A model generated the notes under the pieces. It saw nothing but the letters and a program-made list of their open reading frames with translations. It had not been told where the DNA came from and made no database searches. From Ferrovibrio sp964218355 (GTDB lineage Bacteria; Pseudomonadota; Alphaproteobacteria; Ferrovibrionales; Ferrovibrionaceae), in the NCBI RefSeq assembly GCF_964218355.1, contig NZ_CAXPMC010000016.1, positions 186,001 through 250,000 on the forward strand: a stretch of 64,000 bases of DNA. Direction: 5' to 3'. This document shows positions 18,530 to 27,483 of this stretch, piece by piece (position 1 is the first letter of the stretch; every line of letters begins with the position of its first letter). The position numbers and the translations under genes are program-made.

Positions 18530-19684
18530 ATGAATCCGATCTTCGCCGACATCCCCACCACCATCTTCGAGACCATGTCGCGGCTGGCGATCCAGCACCA
18601 GGCGATCAATCTGGGCCAGGGCTTTCCCGACGATCCCGGGCCCGAGGATGTGCGCCGCGCCGCCGCCGAAGCGGTGCTGACGGGATGGAACCAGTATCCG
18701 CCGATGATGGGTCTGCCCGAACTGCGCCAGGCGGTGGCGGCGCACTACCGGCGCTTCCATGCCCTCGACCTCGACTGGGAGCGCGAGGTGATGATCACAT
18801 CGGGGGCCACCGAGGCGCTGGCCGGCAGCCTGCTGGCCCTGATCGAACCCGGCGACGAGGTCGTGCTGTTCCAGCCGATGTATGATGCCTATCTGCCGCT
18901 GGTGAAGCGTGCCGGTGGCGTGCCGAAATTCGTCACCCTGCGCCCGCCGCACTGGCGCATCGACGAGGCGGCCCTGAAGGCCGCCTTCTCGCCGAAGACG
19001 AAAGCCGTGATCTTCAACAACCCGCTCAATCCGACCGCGACCGTTTTCCCGCGCGAGGATCTCGAACTGCTCGGCCGCTATCTCGAAAAGCACAACGCCA
19101 TAGCGATCTGCGACGAGGTCTGGGAACATGTGCTGTTCGACGACCTCCGGCACGAGCCGCTGATCGGCCTGCCTGGCCTGCGCGAACGCTGCGTCAAGAT
19201 CGGCTCCGCCGGCAAGATCTTCTCGCTGACCGGCTGGAAGGTCGGTTTTGTCTGTGCCGCTCCGGCGATCATGAAGGTGCTGGCCAAGGCACACCAGTTC
19301 ATCACCTTCACCACGCCGCCGAACCTGCAGACCGCCGTGGCCTATGGCCTCGGCAAGACCGACGATTATTTCCTCGGCATGCGCCGCGACCTGCAGGCGG
19401 CACGCGACCGCTTCGCCGCCGGGCTGACGCAGGCCGGGCTGACCGTGCTGCCCAGCCGGGCAACCTATTTCCTCAATATCGACCTCAGCCCGCTCGCCAA
19501 CAATATCGACGATGCCGCATGGTGCACCCGGCTGGTGGAAGAGGCCAAAGTCGCCGCCATCCCGGTCAGCGCCTTCTATGCTGCCGACCATGTGCGCAGC
19601 GTCGCCCGCTTCTGCTTCGCCAAGAGCACCGACAAGCTGGATGGTGCCGTCGCGCGGATCGCCGACTTCGTGAAACATGGCTGA
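18530..19684 (+). CDS. PLP-dependent class I aminotransferase
   Basis: A 384-residue fold-type I enzyme. The N-terminal LGQGFPDDPGPEDV and NQYPPMMGLPELRQAV, the phosphate/ring contacts NNPLNPTATVF and CDEVWEHV, and the Schiff-base lysine in SAGKIFSLTGWKVGF are all present. This pattern resembles methionine/aromatic aminotransferases of the YbdL and kynurenine-aminotransferase group. It would move an amino group from an amino acid to a 2-oxoacid in the cytoplasm. The last eight bases overlap the BenE-like gene, suggesting one transcript. Exact substrate is not resolved. Confidence 0.88.
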   Translation: MNPIFADIPTTIFETMSRLAIQHQAINLGQGFPDDPGPEDVRRAAAEAVLTGWNQYPPMMGLPELRQAVAAHYRRFHALDLDWEREVMITSGATEALAGSLLALIEPGDEVVLFQPMYDAYLPLVKRAGGVPKFVTLRPPHWRIDEAALKAAFSPKTKAVIFNNPLNPTATVFPREDLELLGRYLEKHNAIAICDEVWEHVLFDDLRHEPLIGLPGLRERCVKIGSAGKIFSLTGWKVGFVCAAPAIMKVLAKAHQFITFTTPPNLQTAVAYGLGKTDDYFLGMRRDLQAARDRFAAGLTQAGLTVLPSRATYFLNIDLSPLANNIDDAAWCTRLVEEAKVAAIPVSAFYAADHVRSVARFCFAKSTDKLDGAVARIADFVKHG

Positions 19685-20885
19685 AGCAATGCCATCCGGC
19701 CTGCCGCTGACGGCGCCGGCAGCGCCGGCAATTGCCGCCGGCCTGCTGGCGGCCTTCGTCGGTTTTGCCTCGTCCTTTGCGGTGATCGTGAAGGGCCTGA
19801 CCGCCGTGGGCGCCACGCCGGCCCAAGCGGCATCCGGCCTGATGGCGCTGTCCATTGCCATGGGCCTCTGCGCGGTAATCCTCAGCCTGAAAACCCGCCT
19901 GCCGGTCAGCATCGCCTGGTCCACGCCCGGCGCCGCCCTGCTGGCCACCACCGGCATGGCGGAAGGCGGCTTTGCGGCCGCCATCGGCGCCTTTCTTGTC
20001 TGCAGCGCGCTGATCGTGCTGGCCGGCCTGTGGCGATCACTCGGCCGCTGGGTGGCGGCGGTTCCGGCAGCCCTGGCCAACGCGATGCTGGCCGGCGTGC
20101 TGCTCGGCCTGTGTCTCGCGCCGGTAAAAGCCGTGATCCAGGCGCCGGCCATGGGGCTGGCCATCGTGATCGCCTGGGCGGTGACGGCGAAGCTCCGGCG
20201 GCTTTATGCGGTTCCGGTTGCCGTGCTGGTCGCCGCGCTGCTGATCGCAACGACCACGACTTTCCCGGCCGGCAGCCTCGGCGACCTGTGGCCGCGGGCC
20301 GAAATCGTCATGCCGCAATTCCCGTTGTCTGCAATGATCGGTATTGCGCTGCCGCTGTTCATCGTCACCATGGCGTCGCAGAACATCCCTGGCATCGCCA
20401 TCCTGAATGCAAATGGCTACCGGCCGGCGCCGGGTCCGTTATTCACTACCACCGGCATCTTCAGCCTGCTGGCGGCACCATTCGGCGGCCATGGTGTCAA
20501 CCTTGCCGCCATCACGGCTGCGCTCTGTGCCGGCGAGGAGGCCGGCCCGGACCCAAAGGCACGGTACTGGGCGGCGGCGATTTCCGGTTTCGCCTACATC
20601 CTGCTCGGCCTCGGCGCGCAGGCAGCAACGGCCTTCATGACCGCCGCACCGCCGATCCTGATCGAGGCGGTGGCCGGCCTTGCCCTGCTGGGCGCCTTCG
20701 GCACCGCATTGCTGGGGGCGATGAAGGAGGCGGAAGACCGCGAGGCCGCCGTGATGACCTTCCTGGTGACCGCTTCGGGCCTCAGCTTCTTCGGGATCGG
20801 CGGCGCTTTCTGGGGCCTAGCTGCCGGCGGCGCCGTCATGGCCCTCGGCCGCTGGAGAAGAGGCAACCGTCAGCCCGGCCTGTGA
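19677..20885 (+). CDS. BenE-family benzoate/proton symporter-like protein
   Basis: A 402-residue protein with 11-12 membrane helices. Family marks include AWSTPGAALLATTGMAEGG, a motif-rich middle with TMASQNIPGIAILNANGYRP, and APFGGHGVNLAAITAALCAGEEAGPD, all typical of the BenE branch of the nucleobase/ascorbate-like fold. BenE imports benzoate; homologues next to amino-acid genes may carry other aromatic acids. It overlaps the aminotransferase by eight bases. No benzoate dioxygenase genes are adjacent; the closest Rieske dioxygenase is 6 kb away, so the benzoate role is tentative. Confidence 0.82.
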   Translation: MAEAMPSGLPLTAPAAPAIAAGLLAAFVGFASSFAVIVKGLTAVGATPAQAASGLMALSIAMGLCAVILSLKTRLPVSIAWSTPGAALLATTGMAEGGFAAAIGAFLVCSALIVLAGLWRSLGRWVAAVPAALANAMLAGVLLGLCLAPVKAVIQAPAMGLAIVIAWAVTAKLRRLYAVPVAVLVAALLIATTTTFPAGSLGDLWPRAEIVMPQFPLSAMIGIALPLFIVTMASQNIPGIAILNANGYRPAPGPLFTTTGIFSLLAAPFGGHGVNLAAITAALCAGEEAGPDPKARYWAAAISGFAYILLGLGAQAATAFMTAAPPILIEAVAGLALLGAFGTALLGAMKEAEDREAAVMTFLVTASGLSFFGIGGAFWGLAAGGAVMALGRWRRGNRQPGL

Positions 20886-20940
20886 TGACAGGTGCCTCTC
20901 CGCTGAGCGTCTGTTAGGCTGCCGGAGCGATTCGCGCCGT

Positions 20941-22089
20941 GTGTCGCGCCGAGGCCCAGTGACCGACCGGAACATCTTCTCGATCCTCCTCTGCAGCAGT
21001 GCGCTGACGGTTTTCTTCCTGACGACCATCCGTCGCCAGTCGAAGTTCGGCGGCGGTCTTCCGCTGCTGCTGCAGAGTTTCATCCGGGCGCCCCGGATAG
21101 GCCGCGTCGAATCCGCCACGCGCTTCGGCACCTATGGATACGCGACCCAGCTGAAGACCCGGTTCCTGAATGCGACGGTTGGCCGTTCAGTCTTTCTTCT
21201 GCTGGAGGATGATGTTCTGCTGCCACATCCCAGAGCCCTGAGCGGCCAGGAGGTGGCGAAGACCGGCGGCGGGCGCTATCTGCACGTCGAGAACACGATC
21301 TTCTTCTCCCCGTCCGACAACGTCATGGCAGACAGGCCAATCCGTGACTACAAGCTGATCGAGACGCTCACCGAGGATATGAAGAAGGTCAGCGCATTGC
21401 GCGGCCTTAACAAGCAGCGCACCGGAACCGGCAATTTCGGCCTCTGGCTGCTGGCAAAGCTGCAGGTCTATCTGGGCGCCGCCCTGCAGATCGGCACTGC
21501 AGTGCCGGAAGCCTCCGGCGGATTTCATCTCTCCGAGGTCGGCATAGACTGCCGGCCGCTCGGCTTTGGCGAAATCCTTGCGAAACATATTGCTGTGCAG
21601 TGGTCTGGACCTGAGAATGACTGGTACCGGATCGAAATACAGGCGGATGCCGTCACCGCACCATGGCTGGCCGGACCCGCCCATATCGAAATGACGGTTG
21701 GTTGCACAGCGGATTGCCATCTGCGCCTCGAACGGGCCATCCTGCGCGGCGGCGACCAGGTGTGGGCAGATATGTCCCTCAGCTGGTCGGCAGCCGGACT
21801 GACATCCGCCGCCCTGCATCTGTCCGATCTCGCATCCATCCGGGCCGGCATGTCCGAAGCCTGCGGCACGGCCGCGGAGTACCAGACATGGCTGACCGGT
21901 TTCGTTGCGGCACTGCGCGACGGCGACATCCCGCTCGGCTGCCGGATCGACGCCGATGCAGCGGCGATTCTGATCGCGACACTCGCACCGGCAGCAACTG
22001 TGGCGGGCCTGCAGGCGATCGTTGAGCAGGATGCAGATGAACAAGCCCCGGCCGGTTTAACCCTGCGCTGTCTCACGGAGGGTATATGA
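20941..22089 (+). CDS. Hypothetical protein coupled to a methyltransferase
   Basis: Up to 382 residues, starting at GTG 20941; an alternative GTG at 20959 has a better placed GAGG ribosome site. I do not recognise the family. The N-terminal region has a hydrophobic segment (NIFSILLCSSALTVFFLTTI) that could be a membrane anchor or a buried strand. The middle has VFLLLEDDVLLPHP and GGGRYLHVENTIFFSPSDN. The C-terminal third looks like a soluble alpha/beta fold. Its stop overlaps the methyltransferase ATG by four bases, so the two are almost certainly made together. Base composition is slightly less GC-rich than in its neighbours. Confidence 0.65.
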   Translation: MSRRGPVTDRNIFSILLCSSALTVFFLTTIRRQSKFGGGLPLLLQSFIRAPRIGRVESATRFGTYGYATQLKTRFLNATVGRSVFLLLEDDVLLPHPRALSGQEVAKTGGGRYLHVENTIFFSPSDNVMADRPIRDYKLIETLTEDMKKVSALRGLNKQRTGTGNFGLWLLAKLQVYLGAALQIGTAVPEASGGFHLSEVGIDCRPLGFGEILAKHIAVQWSGPENDWYRIEIQADAVTAPWLAGPAHIEMTVGCTADCHLRLERAILRGGDQVWADMSLSWSAAGLTSAALHLSDLASIRAGMSEACGTAAEYQTWLTGFVAALRDGDIPLGCRIDADAAAILIATLAPAATVAGLQAIVEQDADEQAPAGLTLRCLTEGI

Positions 22090-23045
22090 CCGTTCAGGCT
22101 GCCGATCCTGCCTCGCTGACCAACGCCTTTGGAAAATCGCTGGATCCTGCCTTTGCCGCTCGGCTTGCCGGAATCTTCCATTCTCCGGTTGTCTCCGCTG
22201 CCACAGACCGACTGACCCTTGCCGATGGTTCCTCGATACCGGTGGTCAACGGAGTTCCCCGCTTTGTGGCATCGGACCAGTATGTAAGGTCCTTCTCATT
22301 CCAGTGGACGCTGTACAAATCGGCGCAGCATGACGCTCCGAACAATTCCGATTTCAGCAAAACCGACTTCATCTCGAAAACGGGATTAACTCCGGAAGAC
22401 GTGCGCGGAAAACTGGTGCTGGATGCCGGCTGCGGCAGCGGCCGCCTTCTTGAATTGCTGGCGGAATGGGGGGCCTGGGTGATTGGGGCAGACCTCAGCC
22501 TGTCGGTGGATGTTGCCCATCACTGCCTGCTGGGGCACGACCGCTCGATCGTTCTGCAGGCTGATATCGGCAATCTGCCATTTCGTCCTGAGACCTTCGA
22601 TTTCGTCGTCTCCTGCGGCGTATTGCACCACACGCCGGATACCCGGGAGTATGCTGGCCGGCTGGTGCCGCTGGTGCGCCCCGGCGGAGAACTGGCCATC
22701 TGGGTTTACGGCCCGCATCTCGCCAAACGGCAGCACTGGATTCCCCTGACCTCACGTCTGCCGCACAAGGCCTTCAATGAATGGTGCCACTGGATCACCG
22801 GCCTTGCCCGCACCTGGCCCGACAATCATCTGCTCGAGATCCTCTACCGGCAGATGCCCTTCACCTTCAGGCACGAGACCCACGACCGCTCGGCGCTGGC
22901 GATGTTCGATGGCTACACGCCGACCTATCACGGCGTACATACCGAAGAAGAAATGATGGAATGGTTCAGGGATTTCGGTCTGGTCGACATGCGCAGCAGC
23001 CGACTGCAATCCTCAATGCGCGGCCGCAAACCGGATACCGCCTGA
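22086..23045 (+). CDS. SAM-dependent methyltransferase with Trm112-like N-terminal region
   Basis: A 319-residue class I methyltransferase. Motif I is LVLDAGCGSGRLLELLAEWG near residue 110, followed by the acidic loop GADLS and the motif IV region FDFVVSCGVLHHTPDT. The first 70 residues include LADGSSIPVVNGVPRFVAS, the pattern of a short Trm112p-like domain often fused to such enzymes. The C-terminus contains MFDGYTPTYHGVHTEEEMMEWF, usual for methyltransferases acting on small molecules or glycans. The substrate is unknown. It is coupled to 20941-22089 and convergent with the oxygenase at 23060. Confidence 0.85.
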   Translation: MTVQAADPASLTNAFGKSLDPAFAARLAGIFHSPVVSAATDRLTLADGSSIPVVNGVPRFVASDQYVRSFSFQWTLYKSAQHDAPNNSDFSKTDFISKTGLTPEDVRGKLVLDAGCGSGRLLELLAEWGAWVIGADLSLSVDVAHHCLLGHDRSIVLQADIGNLPFRPETFDFVVSCGVLHHTPDTREYAGRLVPLVRPGGELAIWVYGPHLAKRQHWIPLTSRLPHKAFNEWCHWITGLARTWPDNHLLEILYRQMPFTFRHETHDRSALAMFDGYTPTYHGVHTEEEMMEWFRDFGLVDMRSSRLQSSMRGRKPDTA

Positions 23046-23059
23046 TCGCCGGGGGCATG

Positions 23060-23683
23060 TCAGCCTGCGGTCCAGCCATAGTTAAAACTTACTGAAATGC
23101 GTTCATTCCTTGTGAAGCTGGGCGGCACTTCATGGCGCAGCCAGCTCTCGAACAGGATCACCTGTCCGGATTTCGGCTTCACACTGACATGCAGCCGCTC
23201 ACGCGGCGGCAGGTCGCTCCGTTTCGGCGGTGCCGCCATCAGGCGGTCGAGACGCGGATCCTCGAACTTGATCGCGGCCGAACCGCGCGGCACCTGCAGA
23301 TAATACGTACCGCTGATGAAACTGAGCGGATGCAGGTGCAGGCCATGGGCCACCGCGCCAGCCATCATGTTGACCCAGCAGTCGGTCATTTCCAGACGGC
23401 GGCCGCGCAGGTCGTAGCCGAGTGCCTTCGCGTAGGCTTTCGCATGGGGTGCGATGGCCTTTTCCAGTGCCGCAAAGCCCGACGAGATCAGATGCAGCTT
23501 GTCGTGGCTGCCATAGGACGTGTAACCGCCCGGATAATGCCGCGCGCTCCAGTCCTGGCCTGCGGCATCAGCCAGCCGCAGGCTGTCGCATTCATCGATC
23601 AGGGTACGGTTGAGGCGGTCGAGACCGCTGCGCTTCAGCGGCGCCGAGTAGATGCGGGTCGGAAACAGGCTGAGCAGGGTCAT
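23060..23683 (-). CDS. TIGR02466-type putative 2OG-Fe(II) oxygenase
   Basis: A 207-residue protein that fits the TIGR02466 family: start LFPTRIYSAPL, middle ALGYDLRGRRLEMTDCWVNM, then HLHPLSFISGTYYLQVP, and SWLRHEVPPS followed by ERISVSFNYGW. The first His cluster, the later His of LRHEV and the Arg of ERIS are the likely iron and 2-oxoglutarate ligands of a double-stranded beta helix. Members are often found near sugar or natural-product genes but have no firm substrate. It ends 15 bases from the convergent methyltransferase. Confidence 0.82.
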   Translation of the reverse strand: MTLLSLFPTRIYSAPLKRSGLDRLNRTLIDECDSLRLADAAGQDWSARHYPGGYTSYGSHDKLHLISSGFAALEKAIAPHAKAYAKALGYDLRGRRLEMTDCWVNMMAGAVAHGLHLHPLSFISGTYYLQVPRGSAAIKFEDPRLDRLMAAPPKRSDLPPRERLHVSVKPKSGQVILFESWLRHEVPPSFTRNERISVSFNYGWTAG

Positions 23684-23709
23684 GGCCCGGCCTTATAGCA
23701 GATCGCGCC

Positions 23710-25149
23710 TCAGAACAGATCGAAATATTCGCGATGCTCCCACTCGCTGACTTCGAGCTGGTAGCGGGCGATCTCCGCTTCCTTGATATGCAGGAAATAG
23801 TCGATGAAAGTGTCGCCGAAGCCGGCACGGTAGCAGGCATTGCCGCGCAGGGCGGCGAGCGCGGCCTCCAGGCTGCGCGGCAGGGGCGGCGCCGGCGTCT
23901 CGTAGGGTGTATCGGCCGAAGGTGGCGGCTCGGCGGCCTTCGCCATACCGTCCAGACCGGCCAGAAGCTGGGAAGCCATGTACAGATAGGGATTGGCAGC
24001 CGGCTCGCCCAGCCGGTTCTCGATGCGGCTGGCCGGATCGCCCTGGGCGCCCAGCACACGGCACATCACGCCGCGATTGTCGCGCCCCCAGATCGCCCGG
24101 TCGGGTGCCAGCGAATAGGGCCGGTAGCGGCGGTAGGCATTGATGGTGGGCGCGGCGAAGGCCGCCGAGGCCGGCGCCTGTTCCAGCAGGCCGGCCAGGA
24201 AATGCCGGCCGAGTTGCGACAGCGGCTGGTCAGCTTCGGTCGGGATGAAGGCATTGACGCCGGTCCCGCGGTCAACCAGCGACTGGTGCAGATGCCAGCC
24301 CGAGGAGAAGATGTTGGGCAGCTTCGGACGGCACATGAAGGTGATGTGGTAGCCATGGCGTCTGGCGATCTGTTTGGCGGCCGAGCGAAACAGCACCATG
24401 GTATCCGCCGATTCCATGTTGATTCCGGGCCGGAAGGTGAATTCGGCCTGACTTGGCCCGAATTCCACTTCCATCGACCGCAACGGCAGGCCGAGCGCCT
24501 GGATATCCCTGCGCAGGATCTCGTAGACCTCGTCATACTGGTCGTAGCGCAGCTCGGTGAGATAGTTGTAGCCCTGCGTCAGCAGGCTGACATCGGGCGG
24601 ATTGCCGGGCTGGCCGGCATCGGCCGGGGCCAGCTTCGGGTCTTCCAGCCTGAAGACATGAAATTCGACCTCCAGCCCGGCGACATAGTCGTAGCCAGCG
24701 TCGTTCACTTTCTTCAGTGCATCGCGATAGAGCTTGCGGGTGGAAAACGGCACCGGGCGACCATCGGCGAAATAGAGATCGCAGAGCAGCCAGCCGGTAT
24801 GCGGCGCCCAGGGCAGAACCTTGAACGTGGTAGGGTCGGCCACCATCAGGATGTCGGCAGCGCCCTGCATTTCCGGCAGACCGAAGCCGCCACCCCTGGT
24901 GAAGACCGGGAATACCGTGCGGTGCGATGTATCCTTGGCCAGCAGGGTAGTGGTGAAGCCGACGCCGCTGTGCATGGCGCTGCCAAGCTCCTCGGCCACC
25001 ACTGTCTTGCCGCGCAGGATGCCGTGCTGGTCGGCGAAGGAGAAGCGGACAACGCCAAGACCGCGCTCTGCGACTTCCTTCTCGACGGCCTTCGCTGCCT
25101 TCTGCTGCTGCTCGGTCCACAAGCCGTGCCGGTCGACGAAACGCTCCAC
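23710..25149 (-). CDS. Glutamine-synthetase-like gamma-glutamyl ligase
   Basis: About 479 residues of the GlnA superfamily. Visible are the beta-grasp N-terminus (GVVRFSFADQHGILRGKTV), metal-binding acids in GLEVEFHVF and EVEFGPSQAEF, the ATP-side SSGWHLHQSL, and SRIENRLGEPAANPYLYMAS near the end. It lacks the usual tyrosine adenylylation motif, and the family branch includes ligases that glutamylate amines (PuuA, aniline-type AtdA1/TdnQ). Position beside two Rieske oxygenases suggests glutamylation of an aromatic amine, an inference. Start: GTG 25149 has an AGGGGGG purine run just upstream; a TTG at 25164 also fits. It ends 26 bases before the oxygenase gene at 23683. Confidence 0.85.
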   Translation of the reverse strand: MERFVDRHGLWTEQQQKAAKAVEKEVAERGLGVVRFSFADQHGILRGKTVVAEELGSAMHSGVGFTTTLLAKDTSHRTVFPVFTRGGGFGLPEMQGAADILMVADPTTFKVLPWAPHTGWLLCDLYFADGRPVPFSTRKLYRDALKKVNDAGYDYVAGLEVEFHVFRLEDPKLAPADAGQPGNPPDVSLLTQGYNYLTELRYDQYDEVYEILRRDIQALGLPLRSMEVEFGPSQAEFTFRPGINMESADTMVLFRSAAKQIARRHGYHITFMCRPKLPNIFSSGWHLHQSLVDRGTGVNAFIPTEADQPLSQLGRHFLAGLLEQAPASAAFAAPTINAYRRYRPYSLAPDRAIWGRDNRGVMCRVLGAQGDPASRIENRLGEPAANPYLYMASQLLAGLDGMAKAAEPPPSADTPYETPAPPLPRSLEAALAALRGNACYRAGFGDTFIDYFLHIKEAEIARYQLEVSEWEHREYFDLF

Positions 25150-25205
25150 CCTACCCCCCTGCAATACTGCCCCTGCGATACCTCGTCCTGCCGATGCGCC
25201 GCGGC

Positions 25206-26549
25206 TTACTCAGCAGCCAGCGGCGCCGGTGCCTGCCAGGACGAAGCCTGGCGCTTGCGGGCATCCACCTCGCGCCAGTATGCCTGCCAGCCTTCGGTGG
25301 GGGCAACGCCGTCGACAGTGATCGGCCCGCGAATTTCCTTTGCTTCGGCGGCATCCAGCACCATCAGCGGCGTGCCGCTGCCGGTTTCGACCTGCTCGAT
25401 CGCCTTCATCAGCATCGACCGGTAGTTGATGATCCCCTTGTCTGTGCTGCCCAGATGTTCGCGGGTACGGTCCTGGATCGGCCCTTGGCTTTCCACCGCC
25501 CACTGGTCGTGCACATTGATGTCGCTGCCCATGCCCGTATAGGTCTGGGTCTTCTGCTCCAGCGGGTCGAAGCCGTAATTGTTCCTCTTGTTCTGCCGCG
25601 GGATGTAGTCCGGCAGGGTGTAGAGCTGCAGGCGCTGTTCGCGCATCTGCCGCTTGTCGACCGGACCGGTGAAACTGGTGAAGATGGCGTACCAGTAGCA
25701 GTTCTCGTCGTCGATCGGCACATGCCACTGGGTGATGGTCATCTCGGCCGAGAGCGGGATGTTGAAAGCCTGCGGGAACAGCAGGTTGGTCACCCGCACA
25801 TGGGTGCTCTTCTCGCTGAGCTGGCGCAGGGCGAACAGCCGCATGCCGTAATCGGTACGCTCAACCTCGATCACCGGGCGCTCGAACTCGCGCAGCACCC
25901 GGGTCATCGGCATGTCGGAATCGGCAGAATTGGCACGGAACTGGCGGCCGTAATTGGCGTTCGGATCTTCGTCTTCGAAGAACCGGTGCAGGAAGGAGGC
26001 ATGGGCCGGATCGATGCCGACCTCCAGCGCCTGCAGCCAGTTGCAGGCGATATGGCCCTTGAAGGCAAAGACATGGCTGTCGGGAGCGACGAAGCAGTCG
26101 AGATCGGCAAAGGCCGGCGGCTTGCCATCGGCATCGAGCGGGCCGAGATAGGCGAAGAGAATCCCGCTCTTCAGCACCACCGGATAGGCCTTCTGCTTGA
26201 TGCGCTGGCACAGACGGCTGTTTTCCGGCTCAGCCGGGGTCTGCAGGCAGTTGCCGGCGACATCGAACAGCCAGCCATGGAACGGGCAGCGCAGGCCGCC
26301 ATCCTCCGGCCGGCCGAAGGCCAGATCGGCACCCCGGTGCGGGCAGTCACGGTCCAGAAGGCCAAAACGGCCCTGCTCGTCGCGGAACAGCACAAAATCC
26401 TGCCCCATCAGCTTGACCGGCTTGACCGGGCGGATGTCCTCCAGCTCCTCGATGAGGGCGACCGGCTGCCAGTAGCGGCGCAGCAGTTTGCCGGCCGGCT
26501 TGTCGGGACCGACCAGAGTCATGCGCATATTCTGTTCATGGGTGGTCAT
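25206..26549 (-). CDS. Rieske oxygenase, single-component (phthalate dioxygenase/LigX type)
   Basis: About 447 residues. Start 26549 has GGGAGAG upstream. The Rieske centre is CPHRG (Cys69, His71) and CPFHGW (Cys88, His91). The catalytic iron block is NWLQALEVGIDPAHASFLH, with Asp180 as electron bridge and His183/His188 as ligands. Length and layout fit homotrimeric oxygenases without beta subunit, such as phthalate 4,5-dioxygenase and aryl O-demethylases. It needs a reductase, but none lies in the cluster. It is the first gene of a likely unit with the glutamine-synthetase-like ligase (57-base gap) and is divergent from the IclR gene. Confidence 0.9.
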   Translation of the reverse strand: MTTHEQNMRMTLVGPDKPAGKLLRRYWQPVALIEELEDIRPVKPVKLMGQDFVLFRDEQGRFGLLDRDCPHRGADLAFGRPEDGGLRCPFHGWLFDVAGNCLQTPAEPENSRLCQRIKQKAYPVVLKSGILFAYLGPLDADGKPPAFADLDCFVAPDSHVFAFKGHIACNWLQALEVGIDPAHASFLHRFFEDEDPNANYGRQFRANSADSDMPMTRVLREFERPVIEVERTDYGMRLFALRQLSEKSTHVRVTNLLFPQAFNIPLSAEMTITQWHVPIDDENCYWYAIFTSFTGPVDKRQMREQRLQLYTLPDYIPRQNKRNNYGFDPLEQKTQTYTGMGSDINVHDQWAVESQGPIQDRTREHLGSTDKGIINYRSMLMKAIEQVETGSGTPLMVLDAAEAKEIRGPITVDGVAPTEGWQAYWREVDARKRQASSWQAPAPLAAE

Positions 26550-26580
26550 CGCAGCTCTCCCACAAGCCGAGAAAGATTCT

Positions 26581-26595
26581 GTTCGACTAGCGAAC
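26581..26595. promoter_or_regulatory. Candidate IclR operator (GTTCG-N5-CGAAC)
   Basis: A perfect inverted repeat, arms GTTCG and CGAAC around ACTAG, lies in the 133-base divergent gap between the Rieske gene at 26549 and the IclR gene at 26683. A TGCGATTAT sequence follows at 26601-26609. IclR regulators of the protocatechuate/hydroxybenzoate group bind GTTCG-type palindromes in such gaps, so auto- and cross-regulation is likely. Confidence 0.5.
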
Positions 26596-26682
26596 GTATG
26601 TGCGATTATAGTAGGGCCAGCGAGCCACGACAAGCCCGGCTGTTCAATCTGTCGCCATCTTCCTTTTGCCCAAAGACCGATC

Positions 26683-27483
26683 ATGACCCGTCTGCGCACC
26701 GCCGATGCCGAAAAACGCCAGAAAAGCGGGCTCGGCCCCGATTTCCTTGAGGCACTGGCCCGCGGCATGGGCGTGCTGACCGCTTTCGACAGTCAGCATC
26801 GCCAGATGACGCTGTCCGATGTCGCCCGCATCGTCGATCTGCCGCGCGCCACGGTGCGCCGCGCGCTCTACACCCTCGAACAGCTCGGCTATCTCGACAG
26901 CGACGGCCGCCTGTTCCGGCTCAGCCCGAAAGTGATGCGGCTGGCCGGCGCCTATCTCGGCTCTGCCGGTAATGCCACCGCCCTGCAGATGGCCTGCGAC
27001 CGGCTGTGCCTGGAAATCGACGAAGCCTGTTCGGCCGCGGTGCTGGACGGCGAAATGGCGGCGATGGTGGCGCATGCCTCGCCGCCGCGCTTTCTCTCCT
27101 CCGCACCGGGCATCGGCTTCCGGGTGCCGGCTTTCAGTGCCGCGCTTGGCCGCGTGCTGGTGGCCGGCCTCGGCCCTGAGGCACGGGCCGCCTGGCTCGC
27201 GACCCTGCAGCCGCAGGCGCTGACGGCGAAGACCGTCACCGACCGGGATGAACTGGCCGCCGCGATCGAGAAGGCCGGACAGGAGGGCTATGCGCTATCC
27301 GACCAGGAGGCGGAACTCGGTTTCCGCTCGCTGGCCGTACCGGTACGACGCTTCGATGGCCGCGTGGTGGCGGCCCTGAATATCGGCATCCGCATCGAGC
27401 GGGCAACGCCGAAGCAGATGAAGGACGACTTCCTGCCGCCGCTGCTGCGTGCCGCGGCGGACCTGCGCGATCATGTGGTCTGA
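26683..27483 (+). CDS. IclR family transcriptional regulator (PcaR/PobR-like)
   Basis: About 266 residues. N-terminal winged helix-turn-helix: FLEALARGMGVLTAFDSQHRQMTLSDVARIVDLPRATVRRAL, written in parts here as residues about 18-60, followed by LEQLGYLDSDGRLFRL, a signature of the Pca/Pob regulator branch. The C-terminal GAF-like effector domain has AALGRVLVAGL and YALSDQEAELGFRSLAVPV. It likely senses an aromatic acid. ATG 26683 gives a family-length protein. It is divergent from the Rieske gene and abuts, stop to stop, the dioxygenase beta-subunit gene at 27484. Confidence 0.9.
   Translation: MTRLRTADAEKRQKSGLGPDFLEALARGMGVLTAFDSQHRQMTLSDVARIVDLPRATVRRALYTLEQLGYLDSDGRLFRLSPKVMRLAGAYLGSAGNATALQMACDRLCLEIDEACSAAVLDGEMAAMVAHASPPRFLSSAPGIGFRVPAFSAALGRVLVAGLGPEARAAWLATLQPQALTAKTVTDRDELAAAIEKAGQEGYALSDQEAELGFRSLAVPVRRFDGRVVAALNIGIRIERATPKQMKDDFLPPLLRAAADLRDHVV

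Noticed and set aside
19677..20885. Linking the BenE-like symporter and the Rieske genes into one benzoate pathway
   Set aside because: The symporter is coupled to an aminotransferase, lies 6 kb away with an unrelated trio between, and no cis-diol dehydrogenase gene is found.
20941..22089. Reading the LEDDV motif as a family 25 glycosyltransferase
   Set aside because: Only the short LLEDDV match is present; the surrounding residues and length do not follow that family.
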